Shown here: positions 7,532 through 14,498 of the stretch, one piece after another | How positions within the stretch are numbered: the stretch's first letter is position 1 | Layout: every line of letters starts with the position of its first letter | NCBI GenBank assembly: GCA_017555925.1 | Contig: JAFZFL010000023.1 | Location: 1 to 14,498, forward strand | Reading direction: 5' to 3' | Source of the DNA: Bacteroidales bacterium | GTDB lineage: Bacteria > Bacteroidota > Bacteroidia > Bacteroidales > UBA932 | Length of the DNA: 14,498 bases | Notes under the pieces: model-generated | Databases searched by the model: none | Told to the model about the DNA's origin: nothing | What the model saw: only the letters and a program-made list of their open reading frames with translations | Translations under genes and position numbers: made by a program

Positions 7532-9727
7532 TTATTTCTCTGCTGAGATTCTTAAAATGGTACGTACACCCCTTATCTTTTTCAGATCTGAAATAACCCT
7601 GTCGAGGTGACCGTTATTGCTTACCGAAATACTCAACATAACATTGAAATCCCCCTCTTTTCCGGATGTACGCTCCTCTATTCTGAAGGCCCTCAAAACA
7701 GCACCCTGCTTGTTTATGCTGTCTATTATGCTGTTGCCTACAGACAAATCCCCGTTAACGACAATTACCTTCAAGCCCGTCTGGAAACGGGTAGTGTTTG
7801 ACACCTGACGCCATCTCACCTTCTGCACCCTATAGGGATAATTTTCAAGAAGTCTCTTTGCATTCGGACAAGAGATGCGGTGTATCTTTATACCTCCTGT
7901 TGCCGACACAAATCCAAAGACATCATCTCCAAAGATAGGATTGCAGCATTTGGCCATCTTAAAGCTTATATTGTCGAGTTTGTCACTGATAACCAGATAA
8001 TCATCCTCCCCTGCATGGCTCGTACTCTTAACCTTTGATGCCATCTGTGCCGCAGCCGTTGCTGCACCGCCCTGAGGGGAGGCGCTTTGTGACGATTCGC
8101 TCTCCTGTGTCTGGGCCAAAGAACTCAAATGCTCCTTTATATCCTGCAGGTCAATCTTCTCTTCACTTATACCCATACACAACTCACCTATAGATTTGAG
8201 TTTGAAATGTCTGGTAAGTTCCGACAATATATCGTCATTCAGCTCCATTTTCCAGTTCTTCATCCTGCGCTCAAGCATCTCCCTGCCAATACGGCTCTTC
8301 TTCCCCTCCTCCTCTTTAAGCTTGCTCTTTATACGTCCGCGTGCCTTTGATGAGACAGCAATATTAAGCCAGTCTGGAGATGGCTTCTGATTCTTGTTGC
8401 TCATTATCTCAACTACATCTCCGGTATGAAGCACCTCCCTTATAGATACCACCTTTCCATTAACCTTTGCACCAGAACACTTCACACCTAGGTTTGTATG
8501 TATACTGAAAGCAAAATCAAGAATTGTTGCACCCTTTGGCAGTTCCCTCAAATCACCAGCCGGTGTAAATACAAATATCTCATCAAGGGAGATATTGCTG
8601 CCCGAATATGGATTGGGATCAGAACTTTCAAGCATATTCTTCACACTCTTAAGCCAACTGTCAAGACCATGAACACTCTTTATGCCCTTATAGCTCCAGT
8701 GAGAGGCGTGGCCATTCTCCGCAACATCATCCATCCTTGCCGTACGTATCTGCACCTCAATCTTTGCCCCATCCTTATTCTCAACAGTTATATGCAATGA
8801 TTCATAACCATTTGGTTTGGGATAGGTTATCCAGTCGCGCAAACGTGCAGTATCCTGCTTGTACTCTTTTGTCACCTCAGAGAAAATATCCCAACAATAG
8901 GCATGTTCAGCCTCTTTGTTGTTTGGTGCATCAACAATAAATCTTATGGCAAAGACATCATAAACCTCTTCAAAAGGGACACCCTGCTTCTGCATCTTCT
9001 TCCAGATGGAGTATGCTGTCTTTGTCCTGGCTTTCAACTTGTATGTATACCGTTTTCTTAAAGTCTCTTCAAGAGGCTTTATAAACTGCTCCACAAGTAT
9101 TTCCCTATCCTTTTCGGTAGCCTTGAGCTTGTTGGTTATGGCCCTGTAGCTTTCCGGGTCGGCATATTTGAAATAAAGATCTTCAAGTTCACTCTTGAGG
9201 TTGTATAATCCAAGCTGGTGGGCAAGAGGTATATAGAGCATCATCGTCTCTGTTATCTTGCGTTTTATGCTGCTCTTTGGAAAGAGATCCATATTACGCA
9301 TAACCTCCAGACGGTCTGCCAGCTTTATGAGGGTTACCCTCGGATCTTTTGAGTATGAGATTATGAGTTTCCTGTAATTTTCGGCCTGAAGCTTTGTATC
9401 TTTCGGGGTTATTGAAGAGATGTTGTTCAACCCCTCAACCATAGTCATAATCTCGGCAGAGTAACTCTTTTTGAGTTCCTGAAAAAGTTGGGGATTCTGT
9501 CGGGAAGCCTCGTGCAGAAAGACAGCGGCAAGAGCCTCCGGCATAAGACCAATCTCATTTGCAACAATTGAGGCCACTCCCAGCGGATGCTCTATAAAAG
9601 GGATTGAATTTGCCCTCATCTGCCCTTCAAGTGCCCTCTCGGCTATTTTATATGCTCCTATAACAAGCTCTCCATCCTTTGGAGGATAGTTGGCTATAAT
9701 GCTCTGCAATCTACTTTCTGTCATCAT
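7532..9727 (-). CDS. relA: Long RelA/SpoT homologue; synthetase intact, hydrolase motifs degenerate
   Basis: RelA/SpoT enzymes make and break the stringent-response alarmones (p)ppGpp. This 731-residue protein has the full long-RSH order: HD region (about 40-150), synthetase (about 230-350), TGS (about 382-441), helical region, a Cys-Cys motif (MAKCCNP, C594-C595) and ACT (about 652-728). Synthetase motifs are intact: YDVFAIRF (256-263), [18 protein letters not shown] (295-312) and EVQIRT with E324. The RLRD charge pattern resembles the RxKD of bifunctional enzymes rather than the ExDD of E. coli RelA. The hydrolase site is damaged: H47, H72 and D138 remain, but the HD pair is HE (E73) and the following Glu-Asp pair is R76-Q77. 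I infer a (p)ppGpp synthetase with little or no hydrolase activity, so the symbol is tentative. The start codon overlaps the uvrB end by 17 bp, with Met-Met as alternative starts, which suggests translational coupling. Confidence 0.92.
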   Translation of the reverse strand: MMTESRLQSIIANYPPKDGELVIGAYKIAERALEGQMRANSIPFIEHPLGVASIVANEIGLMPEALAAVFLHEASRQNPQLFQELKKSYSAEIMTMVEGLNNISSITPKDTKLQAENYRKLIISYSKDPRVTLIKLADRLEVMRNMDLFPKSSIKRKITETMMLYIPLAHQLGLYNLKSELEDLYFKYADPESYRAITNKLKATEKDREILVEQFIKPLEETLRKRYTYKLKARTKTAYSIWKKMQKQGVPFEEVYDVFAIRFIVDAPNNKEAEHAYCWDIFSEVTKEYKQDTARLRDWITYPKPNGYESLHITVENKDGAKIEVQIRTARMDDVAENGHASHWSYKGIKSVHGLDSWLKSVKNMLESSDPNPYSGSNISLDEIFVFTPAGDLRELPKGATILDFAFSIHTNLGVKCSGAKVNGKVVSIREVLHTGDVVEIMSNKNQKPSPDWLNIAVSSKARGRIKSKLKEEEGKKSRIGREMLERRMKNWKMELNDDILSELTRHFKLKSIGELCMGISEEKIDLQDIKEHLSSLAQTQESESSQSASPQGGAATAAAQMASKVKSTSHAGEDDYLVISDKLDNISFKMAKCCNPIFGDDVFGFVSATGGIKIHRISCPNAKRLLENYPYRVQKVRWRQVSNTTRFQTGLKVIVVNGDLSVGNSIIDSINKQGAVLRAFRIEERTSGKEGDFNVMLSISVSNNGHLDRVISDLKKIRGVRTILRISAEK

Positions 9728-11729
9728 TCTCTCTCTTTTCCAGCACCCTTTTCAGGGAGTTCATCTCATCCCTGAATTTTGCTGCGTTCATAAAATCAAG
9801 TTCTGCTGCGGCTCTTTCCATCTCTCTCTTAGCTCTGTCAATTGCCTTAGCCAGCTCTTTGCTGTTCATTTTGTCTACAACGGGATCTTCAAGCAACTGG
9901 CTCTTTATATCCCGTTCAAACTCCTCTGTATAACGTGTTTTACCCAATACATTACGCTCCTGCTTGGCCACCTGTTTGGGAGTTATTCCATTTGCCTTGT
10001 TGTACTCCTGCTGTTTTCTTCTGCGTCTGTTGGTCTCATCTATGGTACGGCGCATAGAGCCGGTAATTGTGTCGGCGTACATAATTACAAGGCCATTGAT
10101 ATTTCTTGCCGCACGTCCTGCTGTTTGTGTGAGGGCAGTTTCGGAACGGAGAAATCCCTCCTTGTCGGCATCAAGAATTGCCACCAGAGATACCTGCGGC
10201 AGATCCAGCCCCTCTCTCAAAAGGTTAACACCTATCAGCACATCAAAACGGCCTGCCTGAAAATCCTCAATTATCTCAATCCTCTCAAGGGTATCAACAT
10301 CCGAGTGAATATAACGGCAACGTACACCTGCTCTCTGCAAATATTTGTCCAGTTCCTCGGCCATACGCTTTGTAAGGGTAGTTACAAGCACCCTCTCATC
10401 CTTCTCCACCCTTATTGTTATCTCCTCCAACAAATCATCAATCTGGTTCTTGGTAGGACGCACCTCAATTGGCGGATCAAGCAAACCGGTGGGCCTTACA
10501 ACCTGTTCAACAATCAGGCCACACGACTTGTCAAGTTCATAAGGGGCAGGGGTAGCACTCACATATACTGCCTGACGGGTTAGCATCTCAAACTCATCAA
10601 ACTTGAGAGGTCTGTTGTCGGCAGCTGCAGGAAGACGGAAACCATACTCTATAAGAGTCTCCTTTCTTGATCTGTCGCCCCCATACATAGCCCTTATCTG
10701 AGGTATTGTAACGTGGCTCTCATCAATAAATGTCAGATAGTCATCCGGAAAATAATCCAACAGGCAGAATGGCCTTGTTCCGGCAGAACGCCCGTCGAAA
10801 TAACGCGAATAATTCTCAATGCCTGAACAATATCCTATCTCCTTTATCATCTCCAGATCATACTCTGTCCTCTGCTTGAGTCTCTTGGCCTCAAGATGCT
10901 TTCCTATATCGTGTAGATAATCACACCTGGCCACAAGATCATCCTGAATATTATGCACAGCACTCTTTGTCCGCTCCTTGGTTGTTACAAATATATTTGC
11001 CGGATAGATTGAAATTTCATCAACAAACTCAACCGACTGTCCGGTAAGCGGATCAAACATCTCTATCTCCTCAACCTCATCTCCAAAAAAGAGAATACGG
11101 CAGGCATTATCTCCGTATGCCAGGAAAATATCCACACTGTCGCCCTTCACACGGAATGTTCCTCTCTTGAAATCGGCATCATTCCTGCTGTAAAGCCCCT
11201 CCACCAGATTATACAGGAACTTTGTACGGCTCAACAGATCACCTCTCTTTACAACAATAGTATTTGCGTGGAAATCGGCAGGATTGCCTATACCATAAAG
11301 GCAAGAGACACTTGAAACCACAATCACATCCCTTCTGCCGCTCAACAATGCGCTTGAACAGCTCAAACGCAACTTCTCTATCTCATCATTAATGCTCAGA
11401 TCCTTCTCAATATAGGTATCTGTTACAGGCATATATGCCTCAGGCTGGTAATAATCATAATATGAAACAAAATACTCCACTGCATTCTCCGGAAAGAACG
11501 ACTTGAACTCTCCATACAACTGCGCTGCAAGAGTCTTGTTATGACTCAACACCAACGCCGGACGGTTAAGCCTCTCTATGACATTTGCCATAGTAAAGGT
11601 CTTACCAGACCCCGTCACACCCAAAAGAGTAACCGCATCAGTCCCCTCCTTCAAGGCCTTTGAAATCTCCTCAATGGCAGCCGGCTGATCACCCATGGGC
11701 TTATATGCAGAGTGAATTTTAAAATCCAT
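9711..11729 (-). CDS. uvrB: Excinuclease ABC subunit UvrB
   Basis: UvrB is the helicase-like protein that verifies DNA damage after loading by UvrA and then recruits UvrC for incision. The product has 672 residues, normal for the family. Walker A is GVTGSGKT (37-44). The beta-hairpin that inserts between the DNA strands is recognisable as YYDYYQPEAYMP (90-101). The DESH box is present in DESHVTIPQIRAMYGGDRSR (near 337), and helicase motif VI is QTAGRAARN. The UVR domain that contacts UvrC is at the C-terminus (about 628-663, MNSKELAKAIDRAKREMERAA). The start lies 35 bp after the amidase stop, with a purine-rich GGGAAGGGAAT just ahead of the ATG. The 3' end overlaps the start of the RelA/SpoT gene by 17 bp. 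No uvrC or mfd is in the window. Confidence 0.97.
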   Translation of the reverse strand: MDFKIHSAYKPMGDQPAAIEEISKALKEGTDAVTLLGVTGSGKTFTMANVIERLNRPALVLSHNKTLAAQLYGEFKSFFPENAVEYFVSYYDYYQPEAYMPVTDTYIEKDLSINDEIEKLRLSCSSALLSGRRDVIVVSSVSCLYGIGNPADFHANTIVVKRGDLLSRTKFLYNLVEGLYSRNDADFKRGTFRVKGDSVDIFLAYGDNACRILFFGDEVEEIEMFDPLTGQSVEFVDEISIYPANIFVTTKERTKSAVHNIQDDLVARCDYLHDIGKHLEAKRLKQRTEYDLEMIKEIGYCSGIENYSRYFDGRSAGTRPFCLLDYFPDDYLTFIDESHVTIPQIRAMYGGDRSRKETLIEYGFRLPAAADNRPLKFDEFEMLTRQAVYVSATPAPYELDKSCGLIVEQVVRPTGLLDPPIEVRPTKNQIDDLLEEITIRVEKDERVLVTTLTKRMAEELDKYLQRAGVRCRYIHSDVDTLERIEIIEDFQAGRFDVLIGVNLLREGLDLPQVSLVAILDADKEGFLRSETALTQTAGRAARNINGLVIMYADTITGSMRRTIDETNRRRRKQQEYNKANGITPKQVAKQERNVLGKTRYTEEFERDIKSQLLEDPVVDKMNSKELAKAIDRAKREMERAAAELDFMNAAKFRDEMNSLKRVLEKRENDDRK

Positions 11730-11764
11730 ATTCCCTTCCCGACAGATTATCTGCCTTTATATCT

Positions 11765-12946
11765 CTATTTCTCCAATTTCTTACAATACTTCAGGTAATC
11801 CTCAATTCCCTCCCTCACCTTCTTCATCATCTCTTTCTGAAATTTTGGATTTATTATCTTCTCCTCATCCGGAGCGTATGAAAGGAAGAGTGTCTCAACG
11901 AGAACTGCAGGATACTCTGTTGGCGCATTCAAAGAGAAATTGAAATTGCCTACAAGTCCGAACAGATCAACTCCCTCTATCTCCAACAAGTTGTCAAGGA
12001 TAGTTCTTGCAAGCTCCCTGTTCTGTATATGCTTGTAGTATGTGCTTGTTCCATGGGCCGAGCCTCCGGCAGCATTACAGTGAATGGAGATAAGAAGATC
12101 TATATTATTGTCAAGAAATATCTTTTTTCTCTCCGGCATAGTCAAGCCATAATCTGCAGTACGGCTCATTACAACCGTTGCCCCCTTTGATTCAAGCTGC
12201 TCTTTGAGCATATATGCCATGGCAAGATTAAGCTCCTTCTCCATTTTACGGCTGTTGCGGGCAATAGCGCCATTGCTCTCAGGTCCGCCGTGACCGGCAT
12301 CTATACCTATTGTCATACCCTTCAATGAAAATTCCGGAGCATGCTTGATTTTTACTATAAGATTATTCCCTTCATAAGCAGCTGAGTACCCCCATGATGT
12401 CTTGCTCTTAAGGTTGGCAATTACAGTAAGCACATCAGAATCTGACTGAACAACATCCACACTCTCTATTGCCTTCAAATCAAGATATTGGGTAACCCAG
12501 TTGGAGTTATTCTGAACACCAAAGAGTTCAATTATCAATTGGCGCGGATTTGCACTCTCCCTTATTATGTATGGTTTTCTTGTTGGCAAACCAATCTTTA
12601 TACGGTCATAATTACCCTCATTTGCCACATTCATTGAACCTGATGCACAAACATCAAGGGAAGCCATATCCTCAACAAGAGTATCGGCAACCATATCCAT
12701 AGGCACAAATGCATATCTGTTGGAACTCAAATTCACCTTGTATAACGTCTCTGTTGCATCCTCAACTTTAAGCACAACATCCTTATTTATAAAACCCATC
12801 TTTGAACCGCCCAATCTGTCCTTGCCACAACTCGAGTTGAAATAGGCACCTTCAAGTGTTGTAACTGTTTTCTGCGGTTGCTGTGCAGCCAAAATGAAGG
12901 GAGAAGCTACTCCCGCCAATATTGAAATAAAAAATAACTTGTTCAT
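11765..12946 (-). CDS. Exported N-acetylmuramoyl-L-alanine amidase (Amidase_3)
   Basis: These zinc amidases cut the bond between N-acetylmuramic acid and the stem peptide, and usually help separate daughter cells. I take the ATG at 12946 (393 residues) rather than the in-frame ATG at 13024. The later start gives a clean signal peptide (MNKLFFISILAGVASPFILAAQQ), and a -7 box at 12999-12992 would start transcription near 12985, downstream of the longer start. The N-terminal region (about 30-200) is beta-rich and may form an SH3-like plus AMIN-like targeting part; this is a weak call. The catalytic domain occupies about 210-385. It has H219 in DAGHGG, E236 in MEKELNL, H289 in SIHCNA and the catalytic-position E351 in PAVLVET, so all zinc and catalytic residues are present. 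It leads the uvrB-rsh-uvrA cluster with a 35-bp gap and is divergent from eno. Confidence 0.9.
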   Translation of the reverse strand: MNKLFFISILAGVASPFILAAQQPQKTVTTLEGAYFNSSCGKDRLGGSKMGFINKDVVLKVEDATETLYKVNLSSNRYAFVPMDMVADTLVEDMASLDVCASGSMNVANEGNYDRIKIGLPTRKPYIIRESANPRQLIIELFGVQNNSNWVTQYLDLKAIESVDVVQSDSDVLTVIANLKSKTSWGYSAAYEGNNLIVKIKHAPEFSLKGMTIGIDAGHGGPESNGAIARNSRKMEKELNLAMAYMLKEQLESKGATVVMSRTADYGLTMPERKKIFLDNNIDLLISIHCNAAGGSAHGTSTYYKHIQNRELARTILDNLLEIEGVDLFGLVGNFNFSLNAPTEYPAVLVETLFLSYAPDEEKIINPKFQKEMMKKVREGIEDYLKYCKKLEK

Positions 12947-12991
12947 ATACAATATTTTACTAATAAAACAAAACTTGTCAGAAATGAGCCT

Positions 12992-12999
12992 TAAATATA
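12992..12999 (-). promoter_or_regulatory. Candidate -7 box for the amidase-uvrB-rsh-uvrA cluster
   Basis: On the minus strand the bases read TATATTTA, matching five of the six fixed positions of TAnnTTTG (the final G is A). The predicted start near 12985 gives a leader of about 39 nt before the amidase ATG at 12946. No TTTG is seen at -33. It is the best candidate in the 117 bp between the amidase and eno starts. Confidence 0.35.
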
Positions 13000-13063
13000 C
13001 GAATTTTATACGTAAAGAGAACATAATTTCAAACCTTTTGTTATGTAAAGAAAAAAAGTAGCC

Positions 13064-14314
13064 ATGAAAATATCACATATAACTGCAAGAGAAATTTTTG
13101 ATTCGCGCGGCAACCCCACAATAGAGGTTGATGTAACACTTGACTCGGGGGGATTTGGAAGAGCCGGTATCCCGTCGGGAGCCTCAACAGGCACAAATGA
13201 GGCATTGGAACTAAGAGATTCCAAAAGTACAAGGTTGGGTGGAAAGGGTGTTACAGAAGCGGTAAATAATGTAAACAAAATTATTGCACCTGAACTTATA
13301 GGGGCAAATGCACTGCATCAGAGAGCAATAGACAATATTCTTGTAAGTCTCGACGGCACAAGGAACAAATCACGTCTTGGAGCAAATGCTATTCTGGGAG
13401 TATCGCTTGCTACGGCAAAAGCGGCTGCCTCACACCTCAAACTGCCCCTTTTCAAATATATAGGGGGCGTAAATGCCCATATACTGCCAATGCCTATGAT
13501 GAATATTATAAATGGCGGCTCCCATTCAGACGCTCCAATTGCATTTCAGGAGTTTATGATCAGACCTATAGGTGCTGCCACTATCAAAGAGGCTATAGAG
13601 ATTGGCTCAAATGTATTTCATACACTCAAGAGACTCCTTCAAAAGGCGGGTTACAACACCGGAATTGGAGATGAGGGAGGATATGCACCGCTTCTGGCAA
13701 GTGCAGAGGATGCCCTTAATTTTATTCTCAGGGCTATTCAGAATGCCGGATATATTCCATCCAAAGATGTTACAATAGCGCTTGATTGCGCCGCATCTGA
13801 ATTTTACACCTCCGCAGGCATATACGATTATACACTATTTGAGGACAAGGGAGGGGTAAAGCTCACTTCAGAAGAGCAGGTTAACTATCTTGAAACCCTG
13901 ATAGAAAAATACCCTATCGACTCCATTGAGGATGGTATGGCCGAGAATGACTGGGATGGCTGGAGATTGCTTACACAACGCATTGGAAACAGATGCCAGC
14001 TTGTTGGAGATGACCTTTTTGTTACCAACACCAAATATATAAAGAGAGGTATTGACAGCAAATGTGCCAATGCAGTTCTCATAAAGATGAACCAGATTGG
14101 CACAATAACCGAAACGCTCGATGCAATTGAACTTGCCCGTAAAAACGGCTACAGGACAATTATCTCACACCGTTCGGGCGAAACCGAAGATACCTCAATT
14201 GCAGATATAGCCGTTGCCACAAACTGCGGCCAGATAAAAACAGGCTCACTCAGCCGCACAGACCGTATTGCAAAATATAACCGTCTGATACGGATTGAAG
14301 AGATGCTGCAATAA
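13064..14314 (+). CDS. eno: Enolase (phosphopyruvate hydratase)
   Basis: Enolase converts 2-phosphoglycerate to phosphoenolpyruvate in glycolysis, and in bacteria it can also join RNA-degradation assemblies. The 416-residue product is complete and carries the expected active-site elements in order: DSRGNPT near the N-terminus, [10 protein letters not shown] with the catalytic-loop His, [13 protein letters not shown], the metal ligands in [21 protein letters not shown] and GDDLFVTN, the catalytic Lys in [16 protein letters not shown] and QIKTGS. It is slightly shorter than the usual 425-435 residues because the C-terminus stops soon after RIEEMLQ, past all catalytic residues. An A-rich leader (AAAGAAAAAAAGTAGCC) precedes the ATG, with no strong Shine-Dalgarno and no clear -7 box. 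It is divergent from the amidase and convergent with the TolC-family gene. Confidence 0.97.
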   Translation: MKISHITAREIFDSRGNPTIEVDVTLDSGGFGRAGIPSGASTGTNEALELRDSKSTRLGGKGVTEAVNNVNKIIAPELIGANALHQRAIDNILVSLDGTRNKSRLGANAILGVSLATAKAAASHLKLPLFKYIGGVNAHILPMPMMNIINGGSHSDAPIAFQEFMIRPIGAATIKEAIEIGSNVFHTLKRLLQKAGYNTGIGDEGGYAPLLASAEDALNFILRAIQNAGYIPSKDVTIALDCAASEFYTSAGIYDYTLFEDKGGVKLTSEEQVNYLETLIEKYPIDSIEDGMAENDWDGWRLLTQRIGNRCQLVGDDLFVTNTKYIKRGIDSKCANAVLIKMNQIGTITETLDAIELARKNGYRTIISHRSGETEDTSIADIAVATNCGQIKTGSLSRTDRIAKYNRLIRIEEMLQ

Positions 14315-14348
14315 AATGAATCCTTCACTACAAATAAACAATATCCCA

Positions 14349-14390
14349 CTATTGCAAATAGGTAGCTATCCCGCCGCTTATTTGCAATAG
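14349..14390. terminator. 12-bp stem-loop overlapping the end of the TolC-family gene, possible shared terminator
   Basis: CTATTGCAAATA (14349-14360) is the exact reverse complement of TATTTGCAATAG (14379-14390), with an 18-nt loop. The left arm contains the stop codon of the minus-strand gene and both arms encode its last residues. The sequence after the stem on the minus strand includes TTGTTTATTTG, which is moderately T-rich. On the plus strand it follows the eno stop by 34 bp but lacks a clear T-run. The stem is certain; the terminator role is inferred from its position between convergent genes. Confidence 0.5.
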
Positions 14391-14498
14391 AGATATTTCA
14401 CACAATTTTGTATTGTATCTTGCTGTAAGAATACGCTCTTCTGCATCCAAAAGGCTCTTTTGCGCCTCTCTCATCTCTATTCCCGACAGATCACCCAA
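14349..14498 (-). CDS. TolC-family outer-membrane efflux protein, C-terminal part (cut by window edge)
   Basis: Reading in from the right edge on the minus strand gives 49 codons and a TAG stop at 14351-14349. The peptide begins LGDLSGIEMREAQKSLLDAEE and continues through ARYNTKLCEISLLQISGGIATYLQ. The pattern of Gly, then an R/E-A-Q-x-x-L-x-A-E helix, then an A-x-Y-x-x-x-L-x-E-I-x-L-L-x-x-S-G tail is that of the last helix and C-terminal end of TolC-family proteins. These trimeric channels carry substrates across the outer membrane in tripartite efflux or type I secretion. The rest of the gene lies outside the window, so neither partner pump nor substrate can be named. The final codons form a hairpin with the stop region. 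Confidence 0.75.
   Translation of the reverse strand: MGDLSGIEMREAQKSLLDAEERILTARYNTKLCEISLLQISGGIATYLQ

Noticed and set aside
9690..10583. 297-codon open frame on the plus strand
   Set aside because: It lies fully antisense to the end of uvrB and start of the RelA/SpoT gene, is rich in Cys, His and Leu as expected of antisense reading, and matches no family I recognise.
12947..13024. Longer amidase start giving 26 extra N-terminal residues
   Set aside because: It buries the signal peptide behind an unrelated stretch, lies upstream of the candidate transcription start near 12985, and reaches close to eno; the ATG at 12946 gives a clean signal peptide.
13517..13570. Enolase active-site loop reading [14 protein letters not shown] instead of GGEHADNNVDIQEF
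   Set aside because: As far as I recall this variant is common in enolases of Bacteroidetes, and the key His and Glu remain; not evidence of altered function.

Overview
The window looks like chromosomal DNA from a member of the Bacteroidales (Bacteroidetes). Three things point there. The best promoter matches follow the Bacteroidetes -7 consensus TAnnTTTG. Start codons are preceded by A-rich leaders with few strong Shine-Dalgarno sequences. The surface lipoprotein at 1876-3798 has a domain combination typical of Bacteroidales. The order-level call is an inference; nothing here fixes genus or species.

Layout, left to right. (1) 1-246, minus: the N-terminal 82 codons of a monofunctional peptidoglycan glycosyltransferase (mtgA), cut by the window edge. 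It is divergent from (2) an exported M28-family peptidase homologue at 295-1347, plus. The 48 bp between them carries two facing -7 boxes that share a 12-bp palindrome. (3) 1348-1875 has no convincing gene. It holds a C-rich stretch, two 49-bp hairpin units exactly 72 bp apart, a promoter, a 13-bp tandem repeat and a leader hairpin. (4) 1876-3798, plus: a large predicted lipoprotein with a fimbrillin-like N-terminal half and a Fibrobacter-paralogous-type C-terminal half. (5) A strong shared terminator at 3812-3837. (6) 3863-4552, minus: an exported SGNH/GDSL hydrolase, with four 15-bp tandem repeats in its leader. (7) 4652-12946, minus: a tightly packed cluster in the transcribed order N-acetylmuramoyl-L-alanine amidase, uvrB, long RelA/SpoT homologue, uvrA. 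(8) 13064-14314, plus: enolase. (9) 14349-14498, minus: the C-terminal 49 residues of a TolC-family outer-membrane efflux protein, convergent with enolase.

How the genes fit together. UvrA and UvrB are the damage-recognition proteins of nucleotide excision repair. The alarmone enzyme sits between them, with a 17-bp overlap on the uvrB side and a 6-bp gap on the uvrA side, so the three are very probably co-transcribed and partly translationally coupled. The alarmone enzyme keeps its synthetase, TGS and C-terminal regulatory domains, but its hydrolase motifs are degraded, so it is probably a (p)ppGpp synthetase without hydrolase activity. The amidase, MtgA and the SGNH hydrolase are envelope enzymes, and the lipoprotein and TolC fragment are envelope proteins.

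The points most worth a second look are the uvrB-rsh-uvrA arrangement, the degenerate hydrolase domain, the M28 homologue with lysine at the catalytic glutamate position, and the three non-coding repeat structures. I see no CRISPR array, mobile element, tRNA or rRNA. I also see no clearly new multi-gene system.
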